From Draconibacterium aestuarii (GTDB taxonomy: Bacteria > Bacteroidota > Bacteroidia > Bacteroidales > Prolixibacteraceae), in contig JAPOHD010000067.1 in the NCBI GenBank assembly GCA_026671195.1, positions 124,001 through 188,000 of the forward strand: 64,000 nt of DNA, given 5' to 3'. Position 1 is the stretch's first letter. Each line of letters starts with the position of its first letter. The position numbers were made by a program, and so were the translations under genes. The notes under the pieces were generated by a model. It was not told the origin of the DNA. It made no database searches and worked only from the letters and a program-made list of their open reading frames with translations. Shown here piece by piece: positions 1 through 10,201 of the stretch.

Positions 1-2
1 GC

Positions 3-935
3 TGGCAACATGCCGAAGATCCGGAATGGGACTGGAAAGCAACAACCAGTAGCGATGAAGCGATCGGGCATATTTTTGTAATGGGAGCTTTTGCGGAGCT
101 GATCGATGTTGAACCCTACAGAACCAGGGCCGTTAAAATTATCGACCAGTTGATGCAGCATATTGTGGATAACGACTGGTATTTGGTAGATTATAACGGA
201 AAACCAACAACCTGGGGCCGATGGAATCCGGAATACGTAAATGCTTTCCCTATAAACGTTGGCGACAGGAAACTCAACTCGTCGAATATTGTGGCGATGT
301 TGCAAACGGCGTATCATTTCACAAAAAAAGAGATTTACAAAGAAAAGGCATTTGAACTGATGACTGAACAGGGGTATCTGGAAAACCTGATGCGTCCGAT
401 GAGCGAAATTGGTAAGGCGCCTGAAAATGCTGATGACTGGAGTAGAATGTTGTCGGAGGGATGGAATCATTCGGATGACGAGATGTACTTTCTAGGGTAC
501 TGGGGATTGTATCGTTATGCATTTAACGATGAGTTGAAAGCAATGTATAAAGAGGCAATTTTAGATCACTGGGAGGCAGAGCGCCCAGAAAAAGACGGTC
601 TTTGGAATTTGATTACAGCATTGGTAACCAACAATTTTGATCTGGAAAATGCAGCTTGGTATTTACAGAAATACCCGATGGATTTGATTACCTGGGATAT
701 AAAAAACAGCCACAGAAAGGATATTGAACTGCTGGATCCAAATTTCAGAAATCAAACAACCGCTGAGGTTCTTCCTCCTGATGAAATGCCAATTCAACGC
801 CATAACGGCAATACTTTCAGACTCGACAAAATGGGGAGTAACGGCAACTCGGAGTACAGCGCCGGAGACATCTGGTTATTGCCTTATTGGTTGGGAAGAT
901 ACCTGGGGGTAATAAGTGAACCTGTTCAGAATTAA
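3..935 (+). CDS. 5'-truncated toroid-domain protein, paralogue of the next gene
   Basis: The reading frame is open from the first bases of the window and its first residues (WQHAEDPEWDW, TTSSDEAIGHIF) match the middle of the next gene, so the ATG at 81 is internal and the true start lies left of the window. What remains is the C-terminal part of a helix-rich domain with the motifs SSDE, WGRWNPEY, GDRKLNSSN and a C-terminal GDIWLLPYWLGRYLG block. It is very similar along its whole length to the downstream gene, so this is a recent tandem duplication. I do not recognise a named family. Helix spacing and aromatic/acidic motifs suggest an alpha/alpha-toroid glycosidase or lyase fold, which is inference. 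It is 49 bp from the next gene and probably co-transcribed with it. Confidence 0.85.
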   Translation, partial: WQHAEDPEWDWKATTSSDEAIGHIFVMGAFAELIDVEPYRTRAVKIIDQLMQHIVDNDWYLVDYNGKPTTWGRWNPEYVNAFPINVGDRKLNSSNIVAMLQTAYHFTKKEIYKEKAFELMTEQGYLENLMRPMSEIGKAPENADDWSRMLSEGWNHSDDEMYFLGYWGLYRYAFNDELKAMYKEAILDHWEAERPEKDGLWNLITALVTNNFDLENAAWYLQKYPMDLITWDIKNSHRKDIELLDPNFRNQTTAEVLPPDEMPIQRHNGNTFRLDKMGSNGNSEYSAGDIWLLPYWLGRYLGVISEPVQN

Positions 936-984
936 AATTACAATCTGAAACGATTAGAATAGTATAACGTGAAAATCAACTAAA

Positions 985-3198
985 ATGAGAATTAGATTAA
1001 AAACAATGGTTCTGATGCTTGCTCTGTCGATGGGAATGGTAGCCTTGGGCCAGAAAACAAAAAAGCAGGCATTTATTACTGATAAACCGTTTACACAGGA
1101 ATACAGTATTAAATACAACTTCGACAATTCGCGGGTAAAACTAAAAACGGTGGCCTCCGACAGGAATGGCTACATTCAGGTTTTAACAAATCAGGGTTTA
1201 TTGCGTCCACGGGCCGGCGAAATGTTATTTCCCGGAGAACTTGTAAAAGATGTACAATATCGTCCAACTTCTGATAAAGGCTTAAAAAGCCTCGACAGAT
1301 ACAAAGATCAGCTGGTTTATATTGATGATAAAGCCGTGCTGAGTAACGCCTGGGCAGGAAAACTTTACACGCGACATAACATTCCTGATGCAAGTATTTT
1401 TGCTGCCGACGATGATTTTACATTCCTGATTTCAGACGGGAAAAAGCTTTGTCTTTTGAAAGATACTGATGTGCTTTGGGAAGGAACTGCTTCTGATGAA
1501 GTAAAAGATCTGAAATACGATGCGCTTAATCAGCAGTACTGGATTTTAGGGGCAAATTCGATAAGCGTATTTTCTCCGCAAAAGAAAAAAATTGATCAGG
1601 TAGTAAATCAGTCAACGCTCACTTGTATCGAGATTTATAAAAATGATCTGGTTGTTGGTACCAGCGACGGTTATTTTAAAATTGATACAAAAACACAGCA
1701 ACCCGGTGAAACCTTTAAAAAATTACCATGGACTGAGATTACAACAGTTGAAAATATTGATGGAGAACTGTGGTTTGGATCAACCTGGGGAGCCTTTAAA
1801 CTGAATGATACCAACAATTACAGTTATTATGCAGGTAAACGCTGGATTCCTTCAGATAATGTAATCGATATTGCCAAAGGTCCTGAAAATTCAGTTTTAA
1901 TTTTAACGGATAAAGGACTTGGCAAGATTTGCCGTAAAGAAATGACTTTGTATGATAAGGCCATGTTTTACGAGAAACAGGTACGCGAACGCCATATTCG
2001 TAACGGATTTAATGCTACCGTTTCAAACATGGTGGATGGCGACGTAACAACCGGTTCATTGGAAACATCGGATAACGATGGTCTGTGGACCACCATGTAT
2101 CTGGCCGGTGAAGTTTTCAGGTATGTAGTAACAAAATCAGACGATGCCTTGCAAAATGTACGCGAGTCGGTAGATGCATTAGAACGTTTGTATACTATTA
2201 ATCCTGTCCCCGGATTTCCATCGCGATCGTTTGAAAGACGCGGTTACAAATACCACGACTGGCCATGGAGAAGGGCAGAGGATCCGGAGTGGGACTGGAA
2301 ATCGACAACCAGCAGCGATGAGGCAATTGGTCATATTTTTGCTTTTGGCGCCATTGCCGAATTAATTGATGATGCCGAGTTGAAAGCAACTTCTATCGCT
2401 TTAATCGACACTTTAATGGCGCACACTTTAAAGCACAATTTTTATATGGTCGACTGGGATGGAAATCCAACGAAATGGGCACGCTGGAATCCCGAATACG
2501 TAAATGCGCGCCCGATTATGGTGGGTGACCGTAAAATAAACGCATCGAATTACATTGGTATGTTACAAACAGCCTACCATTTTACGGAAAAAGAAAAATA
2601 CAAAGAGGCTGCTTTTTACCTGATGGAAGAGCACGGTTACCTTGAAAACCTGATGCGCCCAATGAATGAGATTGGAATGGCACCCGAAGATGCCGACGAA
2701 CTAAGCCGGGAATTATCGGATGGCTGGAACCACTCGGATGATGAAATGTATTACTGCGGGTATTGGGGACTTTATCGTTATGCGTTTAATGATGAATTGA
2801 AGGCCAAATACAAAGAAGCGATCATCGACCACTGGAAATATGAAAGACAGGAAAAAGAAGGACTCTGGAATATTATGACGGCTTTGGCAGGTCCCGATAA
2901 TTACGACTTTGAAGAAGCGGTTTGGTACCTGCAAAAATATCCGCTTGACCTGGTAAACTGGACGGTTTTAAACAGCCACCGAAAAGACATTGAGTTTGTT
3001 GAACCTAATTTCAGGAAGCAAACAATTAAAGAAGTTTTGCCGGCTAGCGAACTGCGTATTTCAAGGCACAATGCCAACCGTTTTGATTTGGATAGCCGGG
3101 GCGATGGCCGTTCCGAAAACAGTGCAGGAGATATCTGGCTACTTCCATACTGGATTGGTAGATATTTGGGAGTAATCAGCGAACCTGTTCAGAAGTAG
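985..3198 (+). CDS. secreted beta-propeller plus alpha/alpha-toroid protein, function unknown
   Basis: A 737-residue secreted protein. Residues 1-22 are a signal peptide ending ALGQ. Residues about 30-330 carry recurring short beta blocks with Trp-Gly and D-G turns (WFGSTWGAFK, ITTVENIDGELWFG) like the sensor-type propellers of two-component regulators. Residues about 340-737 are helix-rich, with DNDGLWTTMY, the TTSSDE motif (D445, E446), ARWNPEY, a WNHSDDEMY block and a GDIWLLPYWIGRYLG end. The same C-terminal domain occurs in the truncated gene before it, in the gene at 6072 and in the gene at 14766. Neighbouring GH28 and GH172 genes suggest polysaccharide breakdown. The propeller could bind substrate and the toroid could be catalytic, but I see no diagnostic signature of a named CAZy family. 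A hairpin terminator follows. Confidence 0.85.
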   Translation: MRIRLKTMVLMLALSMGMVALGQKTKKQAFITDKPFTQEYSIKYNFDNSRVKLKTVASDRNGYIQVLTNQGLLRPRAGEMLFPGELVKDVQYRPTSDKGLKSLDRYKDQLVYIDDKAVLSNAWAGKLYTRHNIPDASIFAADDDFTFLISDGKKLCLLKDTDVLWEGTASDEVKDLKYDALNQQYWILGANSISVFSPQKKKIDQVVNQSTLTCIEIYKNDLVVGTSDGYFKIDTKTQQPGETFKKLPWTEITTVENIDGELWFGSTWGAFKLNDTNNYSYYAGKRWIPSDNVIDIAKGPENSVLILTDKGLGKICRKEMTLYDKAMFYEKQVRERHIRNGFNATVSNMVDGDVTTGSLETSDNDGLWTTMYLAGEVFRYVVTKSDDALQNVRESVDALERLYTINPVPGFPSRSFERRGYKYHDWPWRRAEDPEWDWKSTTSSDEAIGHIFAFGAIAELIDDAELKATSIALIDTLMAHTLKHNFYMVDWDGNPTKWARWNPEYVNARPIMVGDRKINASNYIGMLQTAYHFTEKEKYKEAAFYLMEEHGYLENLMRPMNEIGMAPEDADELSRELSDGWNHSDDEMYYCGYWGLYRYAFNDELKAKYKEAIIDHWKYERQEKEGLWNIMTALAGPDNYDFEEAVWYLQKYPLDLVNWTVLNSHRKDIEFVEPNFRKQTIKEVLPASELRISRHNANRFDLDSRGDGRSENSAGDIWLLPYWIGRYLGVISEPVQK

Positions 3199-3224
3199 TA
3201 AATTATTTTTTCAGTTGAATAGAA

Positions 3225-3266
3225 AAAAGGCGTACAGAATTGTGAATTCATTTTGTGCGCCTTTAT
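3225..3266 (+). terminator. intrinsic terminator after the propeller-toroid gene
   Basis: A 14-bp stem (3227-3240 with 3250-3263, one G-T pair in the core and another near the loop) closes a 9-nt loop and is followed by a short T-rich run. It begins 26 nt after the stop codon. The upstream ATG at 3255 of the next reading frame lies inside this hairpin, which argues for the internal start at 3300 in that gene. Confidence 0.7.
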
Positions 3267-3299
3267 TGTTTCAGTAAATTTATACGCAAAACCTATAAA

Positions 3300-4640
3300 A
3301 TGAAGTGTACAACTATAAACCTGATCCTGCTTCTCGTTCTGTTAATCACGTTTACGCAAAAGTTGCAATCACAGGAACCATTCTCGCCCCGGCAATTGGA
3401 TCCCAATCAAATTTTACAAGATATTTCGGAACCCGAATTTCCGGAATCTGTTATTGTTATTAAAAAAGACGATTTACAGAAGGGGAAAGTAAATGAGCTT
3501 ATCAATAAAAAGATTTCAGAATGTTCGAAATCCGGCGGCGGGAAGGTTGTACTTAAACCGGGAGAGTATTTCTGTAAAGGTCCAATCGTTTTAAAAAGTA
3601 ATGTTAATTTGAACCTCGAAAGAGGAGCCAGACTGGTTTTTAGTCAAAACCCTGAAGATTATCTTCCGGTGGTATTTGTGCGTTGGGAGGGTACCGAAGC
3701 CTGGAATTATTCGCCCTTTATTTATGCGCTGGACGCTGAAAATATTGCCATTACCGGAAAAGGAATTATCGATGGAAATGGAACTGCCCAAAACAGTTTC
3801 AGAGCCTGGCGGGGTAAACAGAAAAAAGACCAGAACAAACTGCGCGAAATGGGAAAAAATGGTGTGCCGGTTAAAGAAAGAGTGTTTGCCGAAGGCCATT
3901 TTTTACGGCCACAACTTATCCATTTGATGAATTGTAAAAATATTTTACTTGAAGATTTTACGCTTGTGGATGGTGCATTCTGGCTTATTCAACCCACTTA
4001 TTGTTCCAATGTTATTATACGCGGATTGACTGTCGATAGCCGTTTTATTAACAACGATGGAGTAGATTTAGATTCCGATACAAATGTATTGATCGAAAAT
4101 TGCCGGTTTACTACCGGCGACGATTTTATTGCCATAAAATCGGGGCGCGACCAGGATGGCTGGCGTGTAAACAAACCTTGTAAAAACATTATCATCCGTA
4201 ACTGTATTTCTGAAAACTGTTTACACGGCATTTCTTTTGGAAGCGAACTTTCGGGGGGAATAGAAAATGTGTATGCCGAAAATCTTGAATTTAAAAAGAT
4301 CCGTCAGTACGGGCTTCAGTTTAAATCGAACAAAGACCGCGGTGGCTATATCCGTAACGTTGTTTTAGATGGTATTCAAATCGATTCGGTTAAAACCTGT
4401 ATCAGTTTTACCAATCAATACCACAGTTACAGCGGTGGAAACAGTCCTTCTGTTTTCGAAAATATAGCGCTGAAAAATGTAAGCTGTAATGTGGCAGAGG
4501 GAAGCGCTGTAAGCATGATTGGCCTTCCTGAAAAACCAATACGAAATATCAGTTTGGAGAATGTTACAATTTCAAAATCAGGCGAACAATCGATTATCGA
4601 CAATGTAATAAATACGCGTTGGGTAAACGTAAAATACTAA
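3300..4640 (+). CDS. GH28 family polygalacturonase-like glycoside hydrolase
   Basis: A 446-residue secreted protein with a signal peptide ending KLQSQ. The start at 3300 is chosen because the frame's earlier ATG at 3255 lies in the preceding terminator hairpin and would put 15 extra residues before the signal peptide. The parallel beta-helix shows GH28 landmarks: NNDGVDLDSD and GDDFIAIKSG (the acidic residues of the NTD and DD motifs), LHGISFGSE (the GHG region) and QYGLQFKSN (the RIK region). GH28 enzymes hydrolyse polygalacturonan or rhamnogalacturonan by inversion, outside the cytoplasm or in the periplasm. The exact substrate cannot be told. It sits 27 bp before the GH172 gene and is probably co-transcribed with it. 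Confidence 0.88.
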   Translation: MKCTTINLILLLVLLITFTQKLQSQEPFSPRQLDPNQILQDISEPEFPESVIVIKKDDLQKGKVNELINKKISECSKSGGGKVVLKPGEYFCKGPIVLKSNVNLNLERGARLVFSQNPEDYLPVVFVRWEGTEAWNYSPFIYALDAENIAITGKGIIDGNGTAQNSFRAWRGKQKKDQNKLREMGKNGVPVKERVFAEGHFLRPQLIHLMNCKNILLEDFTLVDGAFWLIQPTYCSNVIIRGLTVDSRFINNDGVDLDSDTNVLIENCRFTTGDDFIAIKSGRDQDGWRVNKPCKNIIIRNCISENCLHGISFGSELSGGIENVYAENLEFKKIRQYGLQFKSNKDRGGYIRNVVLDGIQIDSVKTCISFTNQYHSYSGGNSPSVFENIALKNVSCNVAEGSAVSMIGLPEKPIRNISLENVTISKSGEQSIIDNVINTRWVNVKY

Positions 4641-4667
4641 ACTCGATAACAACTAAAACTAAAACAA

Positions 4668-5834
4668 ATGAAAATCAAGTTAACAGTATTCTTTATGATT
4701 TTTGCTTTTGCTGCATTAGCTCAGCAAACCGGTAATTTTAATGGCATGGACCTGAATATGGGTAACCTTTATCGTTTGTCAAATGCCGAATCGCGTTCCA
4801 TTAGTCCAGAAAATTTTACGGGTGAAAAAGGGAAAGGCGGCATGGCTACACTTGAAGAAGGTAGTGCAGCACGTGCGGCTCGCGAATTGGGGCAGGGCTG
4901 GAAAGTAAATCCTTATATAAACATTAAACCGGGCGAAACTTTTGTCCTCGGTGAAATAGATGGAGAGGGCGTAATTCAGCATATTTGGATGACACCTGCG
5001 GGCGATTATCGCGGAAACATTCTTCGTATTTATTGGGATGACGAGGAAACTCCCTCGGTTGAAGTGCCGCTGGGCTACTTTTTTGCGGCAGGCTGGGGAA
5101 GGAATTACGAGCCACGGATCACATCGAATGCCATTTGCGTAAATCCTCGCAGCGGATTTAATTCGTACTGGCAAATGCCTTTCCGTAAAAAGTGTAAAAT
5201 AACCATGGAAAACATCGACCAGAAAGGTTTACGTTTGTATTATCAAATTGATTATGCGCTTACCGATGTGCCAAAAGATGCAGCCTATTTTCATGCGCAG
5301 TTTCGCAGAACAAATCCACTTCCCAAAGGCGAGGTTTTTACTATTCTTGATGGCGTGAAAGGGGCAGGACATTATGTTGGGACTTACATTGCGCGAGGTG
5401 CTTTTAACGAAGGCTGGTTTGGCGAAGGTGAAGTAAAGTTTTACATCGACGGTGACACCGAATTTCCAACCATTTGCGGCACCGGTGAAGAGGATTATTT
5501 CTGTGGATCGTACGGGTACGAAGAGCGAAAAGGTGCCGACGGATTTGAAGATTATACCATGTTTAGCGGCCCTTATACCGGCTTTCACTATTTCAGAGAT
5601 CGAAAAAAGAGACCCGACTACAGGAATATGATTGGCCAGTACAGGTGGCATATTATGGATCCGGTTCGTTTTAAAAAAGATTTTAAAGTTACCATTCAAA
5701 GTATTGGCTGGAAAAGCGAAGGGCGATACAAATTGCTCGAAGACGATATTTCTTCGGTGGCTTACTGGTATCAAGGCGAACCACACAACATTTTTCCGGA
5801 ATTACCCAATGTGAAAAATATTGTAATTGAATAA
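4668..5834 (+). CDS. GH172 (DUF2961) family glycoside hydrolase
   Basis: A 388-residue secreted protein with a short signal peptide (residues 1-18, ending LAQ). Typical DUF2961 blocks are visible: DGEGVIQHIWMT, RIYWDDEETPSVEVPLG with Gly-Tyr-Phe after it, and the acidic GTGEEDYFCGSYG block near residue 275. The family was renamed GH172 after members were shown to act on alpha-D-fructofuranosyl or D-arabinofuranosyl linkages; length and motif order fit a full member. Its placement directly after a GH28 enzyme suggests the two strip a pectin-like or arabinose-bearing polymer together, which is inference. A strong terminator follows, so this is the last gene of its transcript. Confidence 0.88.
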   Translation: MKIKLTVFFMIFAFAALAQQTGNFNGMDLNMGNLYRLSNAESRSISPENFTGEKGKGGMATLEEGSAARAARELGQGWKVNPYINIKPGETFVLGEIDGEGVIQHIWMTPAGDYRGNILRIYWDDEETPSVEVPLGYFFAAGWGRNYEPRITSNAICVNPRSGFNSYWQMPFRKKCKITMENIDQKGLRLYYQIDYALTDVPKDAAYFHAQFRRTNPLPKGEVFTILDGVKGAGHYVGTYIARGAFNEGWFGEGEVKFYIDGDTEFPTICGTGEEDYFCGSYGYEERKGADGFEDYTMFSGPYTGFHYFRDRKKRPDYRNMIGQYRWHIMDPVRFKKDFKVTIQSIGWKSEGRYKLLEDDISSVAYWYQGEPHNIFPELPNVKNIVIE

Positions 5835-5860
5835 GCAAAATCTGAGTGATACCAGTATGG

Positions 5861-5894
5861 AAAACCGTTTTTAGAAATAGAAACGGTTTTTTTT
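5861..5894 (+). terminator. intrinsic terminator after the GH172 gene
   Basis: A perfect 10-bp stem (5861-5870 with 5881-5890) around a 10-nt loop is followed by an uninterrupted T run. It lies 27 nt after the stop codon and separates this transcript from the gene at 6072. Confidence 0.85.
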
Positions 5895-6071
5895 CGATAT
5901 CAAAAGTAAATTGTCTGAAATTTTATGCCGAAAATAAAATTTTCCCTCTATATAGTTAATATACCTTAGGCTTTGAGTAAAATATCGGAAGCTATTTATC
6001 GCCCGATCAACTTTCTTTGTAAATAGCGAGATTACGCTTGAATTTTAAATAGTAATAAGATTTAAAAGAAT

Positions 6072-8384
6072 ATGAAAATGAAGCTCATTTTAAAAGCCTG
6101 TATTATTCTGATTATACTATCGAATACAGCAATTGCCCAAAGGTTATACAATACTTCTGAAAAACTATGGAAACCTCAAAAAGATGAAGCTTTTTTGCAG
6201 GAGATAGCTACAACAATTCCGACCAACGAACCAGTTGTTTCCGTTGCTGAAACCAACGAAACGTGTTTTGCTTTAATGAGCGGAAATATTTATGCTCTTA
6301 AGTCAGGAAAGCTTAATAAAGACAATTCTGCACCAGCAGGAGTTACCGAACTGAAAAACAAGAATGGAGATATTTGGGCACTGACCGATAACGGAATATT
6401 CCGCTTTCAAAATGACAGGTGGAAAAAAATTGACGACAAAAAATATGTCGATTTGTGTATGCACGCAGGCAAATTACATGCGGCAACAAGTGAAGAAATC
6501 TATCGTTTGGAAGGCGACCGGTTTGTTACAACAAAACCAGAAAATGGATACTATTCAAGTAATATGACCATGTTGATGGAAGATGGCACTCAACTACACG
6601 ACGATCCGGTTCGCCTTGGCCCCATCTCAAAAATTGAATCATATAGCGGAACTTTGTATGTTTTGCGTCCCGGGAAACTGGTACTTTTTGATGGCCTTAT
6701 AGTTAACGAAGACTTTATTGACTGGGGCTTGTTGCCTTCGAAAAATACGCGTGATATGTTGAGCTTTGGCAGGCGTTTGTTTATTTCAACCGATCGTGGA
6801 ATGGGGGTTTTGCAAGGAGCAGCCTTGAAGACTATTAAAGGTGAAGAGGGGCTGCCTGTAGAAAATACGACTTGTCTTGAAAGAGGATTCGATCAGGATA
6901 TATGGATTGGTACAGAAAGAGGTGCAGTTCGGATGTTAAAAGACGAGTGGCATTACTTTGGCGCCGACATGTGGCTTCCTGACAATAAAGTAAATGATAT
7001 TGCTGTTGGTAACAATGTGGTTTATATTGCCACTGAAGGAGGTCTGGGGGTAATAAACTTCGAACCATTCACACTTCAAAAAAAAGCTGATTTTTTTGAA
7101 CGTCATTTGGAAGAGTGGGGGCACAAGCGACTTGGTTTTATCCATACCGTTTATCAGAAAGATGGTGAATGGGTACGCGAAATTAGTGATAACGACGGAG
7201 GCCACACTGCTCCGTATTTGGCGGCTATGTGCTATAAATATGCGGTTACAGGCGATCCTGAGGCCCGAAAAGAGGCAGTTGAATCGTTTAATGCCATGTT
7301 GTTTCTCGAAAAGGTTTCGCCTATTGACGGCTTTTTTGCCCGCTCTATTTGGTCAACCACCGGCGATAAAGACGAAATGGGACGCCACGGTTCTGGAGGT
7401 CTGCCTGCCAAATGGTATAAAACAGCCGATGGTAAATGGTACTGGAAAGGCGATACTTCAAGCGACGAGGTAACTGCTCACTTTTATTCGGTTTCGCTCT
7501 TTCATGATTTGGTAGCGAAAGGAAAGGAAAAAGAAATGGCCAAACAGCACCTTGAAAAAATTGCCGCTTACATAATTGATTGCGGTTACACTTTGCACGA
7601 TATGGACGGAAAACCTACCCGCTGGGGGCGCTGGGATCCGGAGTATCTGCTTCGCCCGTATGGTTATGTAGACAGGGGAGTGAATGGGCTGGAAGCGCTA
7701 ACTTTTATGCAAACGGCCTATAATTTAACCAACAATAAAAAATTTGACGATAGCTATAATCAACTTATAAAGTGGGGTTACGCAGCCAATACTATCCGGC
7801 AGAAAAATGTATTCCCACCCGAGAACCTGGCTCCCTGGGATGATAATCTGGCTTTTGAAAGTTATTATACGCTGTTGAGATACGAAGAGAATCCGGCATT
7901 ACGTTCGACCTATTTACGCAGTTTGGAACGTACCTGGGAAGTAAAACGAATGGAACATATTTCGTGGTTTAATTTTGCATATGGTGCAATTACCGGTAAT
8001 GATTGCGATTTGGAACAATCGATAAAACATTTGCGTGAATGGCATCTGGAACCGATAGAATACAATTTCAGAAATTCGCACCGCGACGATTTATTTGTGG
8101 AACCCGGTTATACTTCTTATGAAGGAGGATTAAAAGCAATCTCTCCACGTGAAAAAAATATTACCAGGGGAAGCCGTAATGCAGTTGCATTGGATGGCGG
8201 GCAAAACGGAAGAAGAATTATGGAACCGACCGGATTTATTCGCGACTACTGGATGGCTCGTTATCACGGCTTTCTTGAAGCGCCCGAAACCAACGATCCG
8301 GAATTAACTTCTGTAAAAAGAAGAACAGAACAGCAGTTTGGTGCTGAGCCCTATAAAGGACTGGAAAAACCTGTTTTTTATTAG
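6072..8384 (+). CDS. secreted beta-propeller plus alpha/alpha-toroid protein, diverged paralogue
   Basis: A 770-residue protein with signal peptide 1-22 (ending AIAQ), a propeller-like N-terminal half (repeats such as IWALTDNGIFRF, WIGTERGAVRM, VYIATEGGLGV) and a toroid-like C-terminal half. The second half has DNDGGHTAPYLA, DTSSDEVTAH (D465, E466), RWGRWDPEY and a C-terminal FIRDYWMARYHG block, matching in order the motifs of the genes at 3 and 985 while the rest has diverged clearly. A C-terminal tail of about 35 residues is extra. The changes around DNDGG bring it nearer to the domain in the gene at 14766. Function unknown; context suggests a carbohydrate-active enzyme, probably periplasmic. 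It opens a new transcript that runs through the phosphoesterases to the transporter. Confidence 0.85.
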   Translation: MKMKLILKACIILIILSNTAIAQRLYNTSEKLWKPQKDEAFLQEIATTIPTNEPVVSVAETNETCFALMSGNIYALKSGKLNKDNSAPAGVTELKNKNGDIWALTDNGIFRFQNDRWKKIDDKKYVDLCMHAGKLHAATSEEIYRLEGDRFVTTKPENGYYSSNMTMLMEDGTQLHDDPVRLGPISKIESYSGTLYVLRPGKLVLFDGLIVNEDFIDWGLLPSKNTRDMLSFGRRLFISTDRGMGVLQGAALKTIKGEEGLPVENTTCLERGFDQDIWIGTERGAVRMLKDEWHYFGADMWLPDNKVNDIAVGNNVVYIATEGGLGVINFEPFTLQKKADFFERHLEEWGHKRLGFIHTVYQKDGEWVREISDNDGGHTAPYLAAMCYKYAVTGDPEARKEAVESFNAMLFLEKVSPIDGFFARSIWSTTGDKDEMGRHGSGGLPAKWYKTADGKWYWKGDTSSDEVTAHFYSVSLFHDLVAKGKEKEMAKQHLEKIAAYIIDCGYTLHDMDGKPTRWGRWDPEYLLRPYGYVDRGVNGLEALTFMQTAYNLTNNKKFDDSYNQLIKWGYAANTIRQKNVFPPENLAPWDDNLAFESYYTLLRYEENPALRSTYLRSLERTWEVKRMEHISWFNFAYGAITGNDCDLEQSIKHLREWHLEPIEYNFRNSHRDDLFVEPGYTSYEGGLKAISPREKNITRGSRNAVALDGGQNGRRIMEPTGFIRDYWMARYHGFLEAPETNDPELTSVKRRTEQQFGAEPYKGLEKPVFY

Positions 8385-8422
8385 TGACTTATTCTCAAAT
8401 CATAAATAGTAAAAATTAGAAA

Positions 8423-10198
8423 ATGGAATTTAAAAATAGCTTAAAGGTTTTATTGGTCATTGTTGCCGGAGTGGCTCTCGTCTCCTGTTCCGAAAAACAA
8501 CAGGCAGAGGTAACGGTAAAGCAGATTATTAGTGATAAGGTTACCGGGCTTTATCAAACAAAAACGCATGAAGAGCTGGAGGCAATTTCCTATGATCAGG
8601 CGTTTAATATGTTTTCCGAAGAAGAACGCCAGGTTTTAGCCACCGGACATTGGATGTTTGATGTAAATGTACCGGCAGTAGTTTCGGTAATGCGAAGTAA
8701 AAAACAGAAGATTGTTCCGTTTTGGTTGGCAAGTGAAGGTTTTAAAAGGACCAACATGACGCTTCAAAACGAAATGACGGAATACGAAATTTGGCAAAAA
8801 CGGTTTGATGCCGGAAAAGTAGGTCTGGGAATAAATGGGTTCGAAAACTATGGACTGCACTATTTTGTTTGTGTTGGTCCGCAAAACAAAACCGATAAAC
8901 TCGAATTAAGTAATTTACATCCTGCAAATCAATATGTGGGGGTAATGGATAATGGTGCTTTTACCTATCACGACTGGGATGAATTGGTTTTATTTGATGT
9001 TCCGGAAGAACTGAAAGGACAACAACTTTTAACCACCGTACGCGGACGGGGAACCGAATCACATTTTGTGGGAGCTTTCCGAAAAACGGCGTTTCCTTCC
9101 TCTGAAAAACCCGACCAGGTAATGTTAACCTGGAGTGACGATCCGGCCACAACCATAGACATACAGTGGCGTACAAATACTACTGTAGAAACCGGAACAG
9201 TAAATTACCGCCTAAGTGGAAGTAATGAAGTATCAACTGTTGAGGCGGATAAATTTGTAATGGAAGACCTTTTGTTAATGAACGACAGGTACATTCATCG
9301 GTTTACCGCTCAACTCAAAAATTTAATTCCGGGCAAAACGTACGAATATAAAATATCGGGGCAAAGCAATTGGAGTGAGAAGCAAACTTTTTCAACTGCA
9401 GCGAACAACGATTCTTTTTCGTTTATCTGGTTTGGCGATACACATCATTCGCCGGAGTGGGGCGAAATTGCCAATGCGGCCTTTAATGCACATCCCGATG
9501 CAGCATTTTATTCCATTGCGGGAGACCAGGTCAGCGACGGTCTGTATCGTAACCAGTGGGACGATTTGTTCGGTTTTTCCTCAGCTATTATTAGCCAGCG
9601 ACCTTTTATGAATGTAATTGGGAATCACGATAACAGGGCAGGGCTTGGAGCCTGGATGTTCCGCGAAATGTACAGTTACCCCAAAAACGGACCAAAGGAT
9701 GTTCACAAAGAACACACTTATTCTTTTACCTACAAGAATGCTTTGTTCCTGATGATTGATGCAACAGCAAAAGACGAGTTGCAAACGGCCTGGATCGAAG
9801 ATCAGCTGAAAAATACGGAAGCCACATGGAAATTCGCATTTTTTCACTTTCCTCCATACAATTGGGAAGAGCCGTATTTTAATATTCAAAAAGAATGGAT
9901 TCCGGTGTTCGACAAATATCATGTTGATATGGTATTTAGCGGGCATATTCATTACTACATGCGCTCAAATCCTATGAAAGCAGGCGAGGTGGTCGATTCG
10001 TATAACAATGGAACGGCTTACATTATTTCAATAGGAATTAACAGCCGGTCGCGCGATATTGGCGAGGAGCCTTATGCCGCAGTTCGTAAAGCAGAAGGGC
10101 AGTTTTACCAGTATCTGAAAATTGAAGGAAACGAACTGAAGTATTCAGCAATAGACGCTGATAACAAGATCATTGATTCAATTCATATTAAAAAATAG
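8423..10198 (+). CDS. calcineurin-like metallophosphoesterase lipoprotein (purple acid phosphatase type)
   Basis: A 591-residue probable lipoprotein: the hydrophobic N-terminus ends in LVSC (Cys22). Residues about 230-320 form a fibronectin III-like purple-acid-phosphatase N-domain (VMLTWSDDPATTIDIQW). The metallophosphoesterase domain follows with every metal-binding motif visible: GDTHHS, AGDQVSDG, GNHDNR, FFHFPPY and SGHIHYY. The first about 200 residues, including a region that handles FVGAF at its end, look like a separate beta-rich domain. The enzyme should remove phosphate from an extracellular or periplasmic ester with two metal ions. Its place between carbohydrate genes suggests a phosphorylated glycan or glycan-derived sugar phosphate. 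Only 3 nt separate it from a second phosphoesterase. Confidence 0.85.
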   Translation: MEFKNSLKVLLVIVAGVALVSCSEKQQAEVTVKQIISDKVTGLYQTKTHEELEAISYDQAFNMFSEEERQVLATGHWMFDVNVPAVVSVMRSKKQKIVPFWLASEGFKRTNMTLQNEMTEYEIWQKRFDAGKVGLGINGFENYGLHYFVCVGPQNKTDKLELSNLHPANQYVGVMDNGAFTYHDWDELVLFDVPEELKGQQLLTTVRGRGTESHFVGAFRKTAFPSSEKPDQVMLTWSDDPATTIDIQWRTNTTVETGTVNYRLSGSNEVSTVEADKFVMEDLLLMNDRYIHRFTAQLKNLIPGKTYEYKISGQSNWSEKQTFSTAANNDSFSFIWFGDTHHSPEWGEIANAAFNAHPDAAFYSIAGDQVSDGLYRNQWDDLFGFSSAIISQRPFMNVIGNHDNRAGLGAWMFREMYSYPKNGPKDVHKEHTYSFTYKNALFLMIDATAKDELQTAWIEDQLKNTEATWKFAFFHFPPYNWEEPYFNIQKEWIPVFDKYHVDMVFSGHIHYYMRSNPMKAGEVVDSYNNGTAYIISIGINSRSRDIGEEPYAAVRKAEGQFYQYLKIEGNELKYSAIDADNKIIDSIHIKK

Positions 10199-10201
10199 AA
10201 G

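Noticed and set aside
5229-5786. 185-codon frame antisense to the GH172 gene
   Set aside because: The forward gene has clear DUF2961 motifs here. The antisense product has none.
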